A stretch of DNA of 64,000 nucleotides from Anaerolineae bacterium. GTDB taxonomy: Bacteria; Chloroflexota; Anaerolineae; Aggregatilineales; Aggregatilineaceae. Below are positions 8,260 through 16,850 of this stretch, piece by piece (positions within the stretch are counted from its first letter, which is position 1; every line of letters begins with the position of its first letter). The stretch covers positions 62,001-126,000 of the forward strand of contig JAHDLB010000007.1 in NCBI GenBank assembly GCA_018432315.1, given 5' to 3'. The notes under the pieces were generated by a model, which worked only from the letters and a program-made list of their open reading frames with translations, ran no database searches and was not told the DNA's origin. The position numbers and the translations under genes are program-made.

Positions 8260-9762
8260 ATGGAATCACCTACAGCGATTGTCATTGGCGCCGGGATCGG
8301 CGGCATCACCGCCGCCGCGCACCTGGCGAAGCGCGGCATGCGCGTCACGGTCGTCGAGAAGAACCGCGAGCCGGGTGGCCGCTGCGGCCACTTCTCGCGC
8401 CAGGGCCACACGTTCGAAACCGGGCCGACCCTGCTGGTCATGCCGCTGTTGTACGAAGCGGAGTTTGCCACGCTGGGCGTATCCCTGCGCGAGATATTGA
8501 GCTTGCAGCGGGTCGATCCCACCTATCGCCTGGTCTTCGACGATGGCAGCCAGCTCGCCCTCACCTCGGACCTGAACGCCATGCGCGAGCAGTTGGAGGC
8601 CATCGAGCCGGGGAGCTTCGAGGGCTTCCTGCGCTATGTGGAGGAAGGGCACCGCCACTATCACGTGGCGATGGACCGGCTGGTTGGGCGCGATTTTCGC
8701 ACGGCGTCCGAATTCTTCTCGCTGGGCAACGTGCCCCTGCTGTTCCAACTGAAGCCGCTCGTGCCGCATTACCGGCACATGTCGGCCTACTTCAAGCAGC
8801 CGCGCCTGAAGGCAGCCTTCACCTTCCAGGATGTGTACATGGGGTTGAGCCCGTTCGAGGCACCGGCGACCTTCTCGATGATGCCCTACACCGAGCTGGC
8901 CCACGGCGTGTGGTATCCGCAAGGCGGCATGTCCAGCGTGGTCGGGGCCTTGATGCAGATCGCCTGCCGGGCCGGTGTGGAATTCCTGTTCGATACGCCG
9001 GTGGAGCGCATCGAGGTCAACGGGACGCGCGCCAGGGGCGTGCTCCTCGAGGATGGGCGCCTGCTCGAAGCCGACGTGGTCGTGGCGAACGCGGACCTGC
9101 CCTACGTGTACCAGACCCTGCTGCCGTCCGATAAGGCCGGCGAGCGAATGGCACACAAGCGCTTCTCCTGCTCGGCCATCAGCTTCTTCTGGGGAGTCGA
9201 CAAGCCGGTCCCGCAACTGGGGCCGCACACCCTGTTCCTGGCCGACGACTACCGGAACAACTTCGAGAGCATCATCCAGGACCTGGACCTGCCCGCGAAC
9301 CCCAGCCTGTACGTGCACGCCCCCGCGCGCCTCGATCCCGCCACCGCTCCGGCGGGCGAAGACACCCTGATCGCCATCGTGCCCGTCGGCCACCTGGACG
9401 AGACGGGCCAGCAGGACTGGGAGCGCATTCGCGACCGGGCGCGGCAGGCGGTGTTCAGGCGTCTGTCGCTGCTGGGCATCACCGACCTGGAGGCGCACAT
9501 CAAGTTCGAAGTGGACTACACGCCGCTGTCGTGGCGCAAGCGCTACAACCTGATGAAAGGCGCCACGCACGGGTTGTCCCACACCCTGATGCAGCTCGGC
9601 TATTTCCGCCCGAGCAACCGCCACGGGCGCTACCACAACGTCTACTTCGTGGGCGCCAGCACCCACCCCGGTACGGGCGTGCCCACCGCGCTGGTTTCGG
9701 CGCGGCTGGTCGCCGAGCGCATCACGGAAGAACACGCCGCGCGCATGCCCCACGCCGTTTGA
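8260..9762 (+). CDS. phytoene desaturase family FAD oxidoreductase (CrtI-like)
   Basis: This is a 500-residue protein with an N-terminal dinucleotide-binding motif (VIGAGIGGITAA, about residues 8-19) followed by EKNREPGGRCG. It ends with the CrtI signature FVGASTHPGTGVPTALVSAR. CrtI-type enzymes desaturate phytoene or diapophytoene at the membrane surface with FAD. The ATG at 8260 is chosen because the Rossmann motif follows directly. An upstream in-frame opening back to 8062 lies inside the synthase gene and is not needed. It follows the phytoene synthase-like gene by 17 bases, so the two are very probably one unit. The number of desaturation steps cannot be predicted. Confidence 0.88.
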   Translation: MESPTAIVIGAGIGGITAAAHLAKRGMRVTVVEKNREPGGRCGHFSRQGHTFETGPTLLVMPLLYEAEFATLGVSLREILSLQRVDPTYRLVFDDGSQLALTSDLNAMREQLEAIEPGSFEGFLRYVEEGHRHYHVAMDRLVGRDFRTASEFFSLGNVPLLFQLKPLVPHYRHMSAYFKQPRLKAAFTFQDVYMGLSPFEAPATFSMMPYTELAHGVWYPQGGMSSVVGALMQIACRAGVEFLFDTPVERIEVNGTRARGVLLEDGRLLEADVVVANADLPYVYQTLLPSDKAGERMAHKRFSCSAISFFWGVDKPVPQLGPHTLFLADDYRNNFESIIQDLDLPANPSLYVHAPARLDPATAPAGEDTLIAIVPVGHLDETGQQDWERIRDRARQAVFRRLSLLGITDLEAHIKFEVDYTPLSWRKRYNLMKGATHGLSHTLMQLGYFRPSNRHGRYHNVYFVGASTHPGTGVPTALVSARLVAERITEEHAARMPHAV

Positions 9763-9795
9763 CCGTGCAGCGCTGCGCGAGACAAGGAGATGCCG

Positions 9796-10194
9796 GTGAA
9801 CGACGAGCCACGCAATGACCGTTTGCGTCTCTTTCTCACGCGCCGCCGCGCCTCGTTCCGGTATGCGTTCGCGGGCCTCGCGCACGTGTTCCGCACCCAG
9901 CCCAACGCCTGGATTCACGGCGCGGCTGCTGCCGGGGTCGTGTTGGCGGGGTTCTGGCTCGACCTCTCCCGCAGTGAGTGGGGCCTGGTCGTCGTGACGA
10001 TGGCGCTGGTCGTGACCACCGAGATCCTCAACACCGCGATCGAAGCGGTGGTCGATCTGGCGTCGCCCGAGCCGCACCCGCTCGCCCGGACGGCCAAAGA
10101 CTGTGCCGCCGCTGCGGTCCTGGTGACGGCGGGCATGGCGGTCGTGGTTGGCGCGCTCGTGTTCGCGCCCAAGATATGGGACCGGCTGGGATGA
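9796..10194 (+). CDS. diacylglycerol kinase (DgkA)/undecaprenol kinase-like membrane protein
   Basis: This small integral membrane kinase of about 132 residues has the DgkA family core EILNTAIEAVVD followed by HPLARTAKDCAAAAVL. Family members phosphorylate diacylglycerol or undecaprenol using ATP. Three membrane segments are visible. I prefer the GTG at 9796, because AAGGAG at 9784-9789 is spaced six bases from it but abuts the in-frame ATG at 9790 directly. The gene follows the CrtI-like gene by about 30 bases. A role in recycling undecaprenyl lipid is the likeliest, and the link to the isoprenoid genes may only be shared transcription. Confidence 0.82.
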   Translation: MNDEPRNDRLRLFLTRRRASFRYAFAGLAHVFRTQPNAWIHGAAAAGVVLAGFWLDLSRSEWGLVVVTMALVVTTEILNTAIEAVVDLASPEPHPLARTAKDCAAAAVLVTAGMAVVVGALVFAPKIWDRLG

Positions 10195-10348
10195 TACCGG
10201 GCGCTGGACCGGCGCGAGCCGAAGCGAACAGCCCACGTGGCCGGGCCAGCGCGACACACAACAGCGCCGGCCTGAAAGCCCTACCTCGTGGCCTTCAAGC
10301 CAGCACCGCTCACAGCTTTGGAGCAGACCCTCGCCGGGACGAGTCTCC

Positions 10349-11929
10349 CTACTTGTCGACGCCGGTCATGATCACGCCGCGCATGAACACGCGCTGCGCC
10401 AGGAAAAACAGCACGACCGGAATGACGAGGCCCATCAGCGCGGTCGCCTGGATCAGGTGCGGCTGCTGGTCGTACACGAAATTGAAGATCTGGATGCCCA
10501 CCGAAAGCGGGGCGATTTCGGGATTGCTCAAGGTGTAAATCAACGGCTCGAAATAGTCGTTCCAGGCGAACACGAAGTGGAACAGGGACACCGCGACGAT
10601 GGCGGGCCACGCCTGGGGGATGATGACCGAGATCAGGATGCGGAACGGGCCAGCGCCGTCGATCATCGCCGCCTCGTCCAGCTCGATGGGCAGCGTGCTG
10701 AAATATTGGCGCAAGAGCAGCACGTTATACGCATTCGCGAAGAAGTGCGGGACGATCAGCGGCAGCCACGTCCCCGTCCAGCCGAGCACTTGCGAGAACA
10801 CGAAGTAGGTCGGCACCAGCGTCACCTGCTTGGGCAGGATGATGGTCGAGAGCAGGACCATGAACAGCACGTTCTTGAAGGGCAGCGGAAAGCGCGTGAA
10901 CGCGTAGGCGACCAGCGTGCACGACACGACCGTGCCGATCATGCCCAGGATGGCGATCATCGCCGTGTTGAATAGCAGGCGGGGGAAATTGATCGCATCC
11001 CACGCTTGCTCGAAATTCTGCCACTGCGCGTCGAATCGCTTGACGGGGTTGGCGGTGGGCCGCTGCTGGTCGGCAAAGGGCTGTTCGGACCATGCCAGGA
11101 TGCCCGCGTCGAGATTGTCCGGGTCGATGAAGTACGTCTCTGTCGCGCCCGTGCCCTCCTGAACCATTGCCCAGCGCTGAATGCCCCCGTCCTCGGTCGG
11201 CACCTCGTACACCGGATATTGCGCGCCGGGCTGCAACACGACCTCGGGAATCTTCTTGCCGCGATGCGTGTAAAATACGGCCTCTTCCAGCGGAGCCGCG
11301 CTGGCGAGATCACCCTGCCACTCCACAATCCCGCCTTCCGGGTCCTCGGGATTCAGGAAGTAGTGCGTTTCGCCTTCCGACTTGAACAACGCCAGCCGCC
11401 GCATCTGCCCGTCGACCTCGAGATCGTACAGCGGGTACGGCGTGCCGCGCACCACCCCTTCCTCTTTGTAGCCGGTCCCCACGTAGGCGAACGTCTCCGC
11501 CTCGACCACCGGCTCCACCGTCCCCGGGTCGCCGGTCCACTCGATGACGCCTTCCCTCACATTTCCGGGGTCGAGGAAGATGAGCCGGTCCTCCAGGGTA
11601 GCGATCAACGCCCACTCGCGCATCTCGCCGTCTTCGCCCGGCACGTGGTACATAGGGTATTTGCTGCCGGTCAGAACGCTCCATTCCGGATACTCCTCGC
11701 CCGTGTACTCGTACATCACGTTGGACACCGGCAGAATGTCTTTTTGCGTGATCTGCGGCTTGCTCTTGATGGCGGTGACACCCATGTAGCCAAACGGCGA
11801 GAGGTACACGACCAACACCATCGTGGTGAAGAGCACCAACAGCGCACCGAGGCCGAGATTCCGGTAGCGAGCGACGATCTTCTTACTTCCCCACAGTTTC
11901 GTCTTGCTCTTGAACATGGCGTCAGTCAT
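10349..11929 (-). CDS. carbohydrate ABC transporter permease (MalG type) with a threefold extracytoplasmic repeat
   Basis: The 526-residue protein is nearly twice the usual 275-300 residues. The first membrane helix (about 27-45) is followed by about 250 extra residues, then the standard permease core with the EAA loop EAAMIDGAGPFRILISVIIP. The insert holds three related units at about residues 73-134, 147-207 and 219-282. Each has a G..YP.Y block, a W/L-A-L-like block, and a DP or NP followed by G-[IV]-[IVL]-[EA]-W. The insert should lie outside the membrane. Nothing like it is seen in the other permeases here. The start overlaps the upstream permease by 8 bases. No ATPase gene is present in this operon. 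Confidence 0.85.
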   Translation of the reverse strand: MTDAMFKSKTKLWGSKKIVARYRNLGLGALLVLFTTMVLVVYLSPFGYMGVTAIKSKPQITQKDILPVSNVMYEYTGEEYPEWSVLTGSKYPMYHVPGEDGEMREWALIATLEDRLIFLDPGNVREGVIEWTGDPGTVEPVVEAETFAYVGTGYKEEGVVRGTPYPLYDLEVDGQMRRLALFKSEGETHYFLNPEDPEGGIVEWQGDLASAAPLEEAVFYTHRGKKIPEVVLQPGAQYPVYEVPTEDGGIQRWAMVQEGTGATETYFIDPDNLDAGILAWSEQPFADQQRPTANPVKRFDAQWQNFEQAWDAINFPRLLFNTAMIAILGMIGTVVSCTLVAYAFTRFPLPFKNVLFMVLLSTIILPKQVTLVPTYFVFSQVLGWTGTWLPLIVPHFFANAYNVLLLRQYFSTLPIELDEAAMIDGAGPFRILISVIIPQAWPAIVAVSLFHFVFAWNDYFEPLIYTLSNPEIAPLSVGIQIFNFVYDQQPHLIQATALMGLVIPVVLFFLAQRVFMRGVIMTGVDK

Positions 11930-12884
11930 CCCCTCCGGCGTAATAGACCCAATGGCGCGCCGTGGCGAACAAGAAAATGGTCGCGATCAACCCGATGACG
12001 AACAGCAGCCACGCCAGCGTGGCGCCATAGCCCATCCGGTCGTATTGGATAGCCACCCGGTAAAAGTAGATATTGTAGAAAAGGGTAATGTCGTTGGGGC
12101 CACCGGTACCTCGCGAGATGATGTACGGTATGTCGAAATAGCGAAACAGGGCGATGAGCGCCAGAATGAGGTTGTAAAATATCATGGGGGTGATGAGTGG
12201 AAGCGTGATCTTGCGAAAAATGGTGACCCCATTGGCGCCATCGACGCGGGCGGCCTCATACAGCTCGGTCGGAATGGTCTGCATGCTCGCCAGCATCGTG
12301 AGCATGGCGTTGCCGGTTCCCCAGATGCCGATGAGCAGCAGGGCGGGGTAAATCCAGGTCGAGCTATACAGCCAGTTCGGCCCGCTGATGCCCAGGACCT
12401 CGCCGAGAAACCGGTTGAGCCAACCGGACTGCGTGTTCAAAAATCCATTGAAAATATAGGTCACGGAGATGATCGGTACCACGTATGGCATGTAGAACAG
12501 GGTGCGGAACAGCCGCCTGCCCCACAGCGACTTGGAGTTGAGCAGCGTCGCCAGCCCCAGCGGGATGATGATCGATATAGGCAGCGCGATCACCATGTAG
12601 GACAGCGTGACTCTCAGCGACTTGCCGACATACGGATCGTTGAATAACGTGCGGTAGTTATCCAATCCAACGAACGACGCCTCCCCAGGACGAGTCAGAC
12701 GCAGGTCGGTGAAGGTGAACGCGAATGACGCAACCATCGGCACGAAATAGAAGGCCAGGAAGCCGATTATCCAGGGGCTGAGGAAGACCCATCCCCACAG
12801 GGTACGGGTGCGTTGCAGGCTCATCTCGCCACCAGACGGGAGGCGACCAGACGCAAGTTTCCCCATTTGACCAACGACTGACAT
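11922..12884 (-). CDS. carbohydrate ABC transporter permease (MalF/UgpA type)
   Basis: This 320-residue membrane protein has about six helices and the conserved EAA loop (YEAARVDGANGVTIFRKITL), where the ATPase docks. The ATG at 12884 has GGAGA seven bases upstream and is preferred over the ATG 20 codons later. It is the second transport gene of the operon, after the binding protein and a stem-loop, and overlaps the next permease by 8 bases. The two permeases form the membrane channel for a sugar that cannot be identified from this sequence. Confidence 0.9.
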   Translation of the reverse strand: MSVVGQMGKLASGRLPSGGEMSLQRTRTLWGWVFLSPWIIGFLAFYFVPMVASFAFTFTDLRLTRPGEASFVGLDNYRTLFNDPYVGKSLRVTLSYMVIALPISIIIPLGLATLLNSKSLWGRRLFRTLFYMPYVVPIISVTYIFNGFLNTQSGWLNRFLGEVLGISGPNWLYSSTWIYPALLLIGIWGTGNAMLTMLASMQTIPTELYEAARVDGANGVTIFRKITLPLITPMIFYNLILALIALFRYFDIPYIISRGTGGPNDITLFYNIYFYRVAIQYDRMGYGATLAWLLFVIGLIATIFLFATARHWVYYAGGDD

Positions 12885-12930
12885 GACGGACTCTCCTCGG
12901 ACGATCCTTACACCGTCTGGTTGTCAGGCA

Positions 12931-12960
12931 GAGGGGGGCGGCTACAAGCCGCCGCCCCTC
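12931..12960 (-). promoter_or_regulatory. intercistronic stem-loop between binding protein and permease genes
   Basis: The arms at 12931-12943 and 12947-12960 pair over 13 positions with one bulged G and a three-base loop. The structure is very GC-rich and lacks a T-run. It sits 14 bases after the binding-protein stop codon. It probably protects the upstream message or reduces read-through into the permeases. Confidence 0.7.
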
Positions 12961-12974
12961 CGATTACGGTAACG

Positions 12975-14351
12975 CTACTCGGCAGCGTCGAAGATCCCTT
13001 GCAGGGTAGCCAGCAGGTCCTCGATTTCCGCGTCCACATCGAGGCCGGGCGTGGCCTGCATGTAGAGCGACCAGTTTTGGATGGCAACCACGGACTCGCT
13101 GTAGTTGGGCAGCCAGCTCTCGTGGTTCGGGTTGTCGGGATAGTTGGCGCTCTCGATCACCACGTCCCAATTCACGCCCTGGGTGAAGGTTTCATCCAGG
13201 TTGTCCAGGAACGGCTGGAGATAGACCTCATCCGAGGGAGTGGCGCCATAGACCTGGAGCAGCTTGGGCATGGCCGGGCCAGCCACCAGGTAGTCTAACA
13301 CCTGGAAGGCTTCGACCGGGTGCTCGGTGTATTCGAGGATGCGGAACGTATCGGCGTGCATCTTGGCCGTGTACACACCTTCGTACGAGGGCGGCACTGC
13401 GATGTCCCAGTTGGGCACATCCAGCAGGCAGCAGGTGTACCACAGGTGGCTGTGCGACATGGCGACATGGCCGGAGTTGAACACGTTGCCGGCCAGCAGC
13501 AGATCGCTCTGCTGGTAGTCGTAGTTGGGCACGAAGTGGTCCTCGTGCCAACCGGCATAGAGCCACTTGATCCCGGCGCGCCAGTTGTCGGGCATGACCG
13601 CATTGCCGGTTTCGGGGTCATAGAACGAGCCGGCACCGAACGGCGAGGTCACAGCCGAGCGGATGTCGTCGCCCCACCACTGAGGCGCGTAACCGAACTG
13701 CACGATGTTACCGGGGTCGAAATCGGGGCTGGTGGCGTCGTTGCCGTTCGCGTCGAGCGTCAGCTTCATCGCCACTTCGCGCAGCTTATCGACATTCCAT
13801 TCGTCGCCGTCGGCATACGGCTCACCATACGCCTGAGGCGGATAGTCCAAACCGGCAGCATCGAACAGGTCGCGGTTGAAGTAGATGAACGACGGGTAAG
13901 TCGCGAAGGGCAGCGCGGTCAGACCCTCTTCGGGGTCCCGGTAGAAGTCGACCAGGCTGGGCGCCCAGCGGCTCAGGTCATAGTCGAGCTCGTCGATGAT
14001 CGGTTGGAGATCGAGGAAGGTGCCAGCGTAGTCGTTGGACCCGCCGATGCCGACCGGCCCGATGATGTCGGGGGCGTCGCCACTGGCGATCAACGTGCTG
14101 AGCGTATCGCGGCTGACGTCGAAATCGGCCACGATGATTTCAAGTTCGATGTCGTCGTGTTCGGCATTGAACTCCTCGACGATCTCGTTCTGGGCGGCCT
14201 GGTGTTCGGGCTGTCCGCCGGCACCCAGGCCAATGAACCAGGTGATCACGACCGGCTCGCCCCCATCTTGCGCCAGAGCAGGCGCAAAGGGCACGGCCAG
14301 CGCCGATACCAGCGCGAGCGTTAGCAGGACAATCATTAGTTTGCGGGACAT
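12975..14351 (-). CDS. extracellular carbohydrate-binding protein (ABC importer, family 1)
   Basis: The 458-residue protein has a Sec signal peptide ending APALA before Gln, then a family 1 solute-binding fold: VVITWF at the mature start, EEFNAEHDDIELEI and FIYFNRDLFDAAGLDYPP. There is no lipobox cysteine, so anchoring is not explained. It is the first transport gene of the operon, 160 bases after the lacI stop codon. The product captures a sugar outside the membrane for the two following permeases. The ligand is unknown. A short WYTCCLLD segment has two adjacent cysteines. Confidence 0.88.
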   Translation of the reverse strand: MSRKLMIVLLTLALVSALAVPFAPALAQDGGEPVVITWFIGLGAGGQPEHQAAQNEIVEEFNAEHDDIELEIIVADFDVSRDTLSTLIASGDAPDIIGPVGIGGSNDYAGTFLDLQPIIDELDYDLSRWAPSLVDFYRDPEEGLTALPFATYPSFIYFNRDLFDAAGLDYPPQAYGEPYADGDEWNVDKLREVAMKLTLDANGNDATSPDFDPGNIVQFGYAPQWWGDDIRSAVTSPFGAGSFYDPETGNAVMPDNWRAGIKWLYAGWHEDHFVPNYDYQQSDLLLAGNVFNSGHVAMSHSHLWYTCCLLDVPNWDIAVPPSYEGVYTAKMHADTFRILEYTEHPVEAFQVLDYLVAGPAMPKLLQVYGATPSDEVYLQPFLDNLDETFTQGVNWDVVIESANYPDNPNHESWLPNYSESVVAIQNWSLYMQATPGLDVDAEIEDLLATLQGIFDAAE

Positions 14352-14511
14352 GCGTGTTTCTCCTCAAAAATGGACTAACCGACTGTAGACGCGGATAGCG
14401 ACGAACCTTATGAGTTGAGTATCACCGCCTCCTTTCGTTCGTGTTTCGACGCGGACGATTACAGGAACAAGACAAAGCTCTCACGGGCGCGCGCCAGTTT
14501 TGCGCCGCGCC

Positions 14512-15531
14512 TCACCGGGTCAGCGCCCCACAACTGGACCGGATGATCAACTCGGTCGGCAGCACGATGTGACGGGGTGGATGGGGCGCTGTTTCTAGCA
14601 TCTCGATCAGGGTTTCAACCGCCAGCATCCCGTTGCGCCGGACCGGTTGGCGAATGGTCGTCAGCGGCGGATCGCACTGCGCCGCCAACGGCAGGTCGTC
14701 GAAGCCGACGATGGCGATGTCGTCGGGCACCTTCAGCCCGGCCTCGCGGATGGCCTGTATAGCGCCGAACGCCATCGTATCCGACGCCGCAAAAACGGCA
14801 TCCGGTTCCTGGCTCAGCAGTTGGCGCATGGCGGTATAGCCACCATCGCGGCAGAAATCGCCCTCGACCACCAAAGACTCGTCGATCTCGCGCCCACGCT
14901 GCTTCAGCGCCTTGACGTATCCCGCCCGGCGATCGATCCCGACTGCCGAGTCCTGTGGGCCGCTGATGGTGGCGATGCGCTGGTAGCCGAGGCGCAGCAA
15001 ATGGCTCACCGCCAGGAACGAGCCCGAGATGTTGTCGACATCGACGTAGCTCGTCTGGCTGACGTCGGGCGGCCGCCCGACGTAAACTGCGAGAATCTGC
15101 CGGGCGATGAGCTGCGGAATGAGCGGGTCGATGATCTTGTCCGCCGCCACGATCAGGCCGTCGAGCAAACCCGTGCTGAGCGCGCGCTCGTAGACACGGT
15201 GCGATTCGTCCTCGGAATGGAACAGGAACAGCGCCAGCGTGAAGTCGTGCAGGTTGCAGGCGCGCGAGATGCCCTCGATGAGCACGGCGAAATAAGGATC
15301 GCCGAAGACCGATTGGGTGACGGAAGGGATGATCAGGCCGATGGTTTGGGAGCGCCGCGAGGCCAGCGTGCGGGCGGCGAGGTTGGGGCGATACCCCGTC
15401 TCGTCGATGACCTTCTGCACGCGGCTGCGAAAATCGGGCGACACGCTGGCGGGGTTGTTGATGACGCGGGACACGGTGGCGCGCGATACGCCGGCAAGCT
15501 TGGCGACTTCTTCCAACGTAAGTTTCTTCAC
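14512..15531 (-). CDS. LacI-family regulator of the 10-14 kb sugar importer
   Basis: The 339-residue protein has the N-terminal LacI helix-turn-helix (LEEVAKLAGVSRATVSRVIN) and hinge helix region (NLAARTLASRRSQTIGLI), then a periplasmic-binding-like effector domain ending PTELIIRSSCGA. It is the first gene of its operon, upstream of a binding protein and two permeases. A strong promoter and a palindromic operator lie directly upstream, so it probably represses itself and the transporter until the sugar is present. The effector is not predictable. Confidence 0.92.
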   Translation of the reverse strand: MKKLTLEEVAKLAGVSRATVSRVINNPASVSPDFRSRVQKVIDETGYRPNLAARTLASRRSQTIGLIIPSVTQSVFGDPYFAVLIEGISRACNLHDFTLALFLFHSEDESHRVYERALSTGLLDGLIVAADKIIDPLIPQLIARQILAVYVGRPPDVSQTSYVDVDNISGSFLAVSHLLRLGYQRIATISGPQDSAVGIDRRAGYVKALKQRGREIDESLVVEGDFCRDGGYTAMRQLLSQEPDAVFAASDTMAFGAIQAIREAGLKVPDDIAIVGFDDLPLAAQCDPPLTTIRQPVRRNGMLAVETLIEMLETAPHPPRHIVLPTELIIRSSCGALTR

Positions 15532-15557
15532 AGCGGCACTCGCCTAAATCCATTTGA

Positions 15558-15565
15558 GAGCGCTC
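15558..15565. promoter_or_regulatory. secondary LacI operator candidate
   Basis: The core GAGCGCTC is the same as the centre of the main operator at 15640-15653 and lies about 80 bases further downstream in the lacI leader. The flanks are not palindromic, so this site is weaker. A looped pair with the main site is possible. Confidence 0.4.
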
Positions 15566-15639
15566 CATCAAATCACCAACTCACAGAAATTTCTTCGGTG
15601 AGAAATTGGAATTCGGAGCGTCATGCTCTCTCATAGCTC

Positions 15640-15653
15640 AGAGAGCGCTCTCT
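15640..15653. promoter_or_regulatory. main LacI operator candidate for the 10-15 kb operon
   Basis: AGAGAGCGCTCTCT is a perfect 14-bp palindrome with the CG centre typical of LacI operators. It lies just downstream of the predicted transcription start of lacI (near 15659), where repressor would block transcription. Confidence 0.7.
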
Positions 15654-15665
15654 AAAGTTGACTCC

Positions 15666-15694
15666 AGTATAAAGGAGAGTCCCCACCGAGTCAA
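15666..15694 (-). promoter_or_regulatory. promoter of the lacI-transporter operon
   Basis: On the minus strand TTGACT (15694-15689) and TATACT (15671-15666) are separated by exactly 17 bases. Transcription would begin near 15659, directly in front of the palindromic operator. Confidence 0.7.
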
Positions 15695-15744
15695 GCGATT
15701 CGAGGCAGTTGCCGCTGCATTTACCGAGCGCCAGATTCGCATTC

Positions 15745-15809
15745 GGCATTTTGCACATCCGCAAATTTCCATTTCGTGCCACCAAAAAAGAACATTTGTG
15801 CAAAATGCC
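15745..15809. repeat. perfect 13-bp inverted repeat upstream of the DrrAB-type exporter
   Basis: GGCATTTTGCACA at 15745-15757 is repeated exactly in inverted form at 15797-15809. The arm centres are 52 bases apart, about five helical turns. The element lies 63-128 bases before the exporter ATG at 15873, within an AT-rich stretch unlike its surroundings. I read it as a pair of binding sites, possibly looped. The rest of 15532-15872 holds the lacI promoter and operators and no gene. Confidence 0.55.
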
Positions 15810-15872
15810 AGTACCATTTTTGATGGAACAGATGTACTATTATCACTATTGTGAGTTCACGGAGGTCACTCT

Positions 15873-16850
15873 ATGGATCCAAGACAATCAAACGCTGCAG
15901 ACAACGCCATTGTAGTGAGAAATCTCCAGAAGTCGTACAAAGACTTCAAGGTGCTACATGGCATCGACATCACGGTCCGGCGCGGCTCGATTCTCGCGCT
16001 GCTCGGCCCCAACGGGGCCGGCAAGACCACGACCATCCGCATCTTGAGCACCCTGCTCCCGCCCGATGGGGGCGAGGCTCAGGTCAACGGCTTTGATGTC
16101 GTGAACCAAGCCTGCGACGTTCGTAGCAGCATCGGCCTGACGGGACAGTTCGCGGCAGTCGATGAGTACCTGACCGGTGAAGAAAATCTGCTGATGCTGG
16201 GCCGGCTCTATCGCTTGAGCCAGGCCGACACCCGGCGCCGCACGCGCGAGCTGTTGGAGCAGTTCGACCTGGTCGATGCCGCTCGCCGCCCGGTGCGCAC
16301 CTACTCCGGCGGCATGAAACGCCGCCTGGACCTCGCGATGAGCCTCATCGCCGCGCCGCCGATCATCTTCCTGGACGAGCCGACGACCGGCCTCGATCCG
16401 CGAAGCCGCCTGAGCATGTGGAACCTGATCAAAGAACTGGCGAGGGGCGGCGCGACGATTCTGCTGACTACCCAGTACATGGACGAGGCGGACTTTCTGG
16501 CCGATTGGATCGTGGTCATCGACGAAGGCAAGGTGATCGCGGAAGGCGACGCGAATTCGCTCAAGTCCCGCGTCGGCGCCGACCACGTCGATCTGACTAT
16601 CTCGGCGGATAGTAACTTTGCACTAGCCCAACAGGCTGTGGACGGTGTGCAGTTCCAGGCCAACCCCGAGCAGCGGATTTTGACCATCGCCGCCAACGAC
16701 GGCGTCACCACGCTCAGGAACATCTTGCGGCGCCTGGACGAGGCCCAGATCGAGATCGAAGGCCTCAACATGCGCCGCCCGACACTCGACGACGTGTTTC
16801 TCTTCCTCACCGACAACGGCTCACACGAACACGCCAAGGAGATCAACTGA
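15873..16850 (+). CDS. ABC exporter ATP-binding protein (DrrA type)
   Basis: This 325-residue cytoplasmic ATPase has Walker A (GPNGAGKTTTIR), the signature YSGGMKRRLDLA, Walker B (IIFLDEPTTGLD) and the switch region LLTTQYMDEAD. The C-terminal extension, ending RRPTLDDVFLFLT, is typical of the daunorubicin resistance (DrrA) subfamily. GGAGGT at 15861-15866 is six bases from the ATG. It works with the next gene, whose start overlaps its stop by one base. The exported compound is unknown, and drugs, lipids or glycolipids are all possible for this family. Confidence 0.92.
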   Translation: MDPRQSNAADNAIVVRNLQKSYKDFKVLHGIDITVRRGSILALLGPNGAGKTTTIRILSTLLPPDGGEAQVNGFDVVNQACDVRSSIGLTGQFAAVDEYLTGEENLLMLGRLYRLSQADTRRRTRELLEQFDLVDAARRPVRTYSGGMKRRLDLAMSLIAAPPIIFLDEPTTGLDPRSRLSMWNLIKELARGGATILLTTQYMDEADFLADWIVVIDEGKVIAEGDANSLKSRVGADHVDLTISADSNFALAQQAVDGVQFQANPEQRILTIAANDGVTTLRNILRRLDEAQIEIEGLNMRRPTLDDVFLFLTDNGSHEHAKEIN

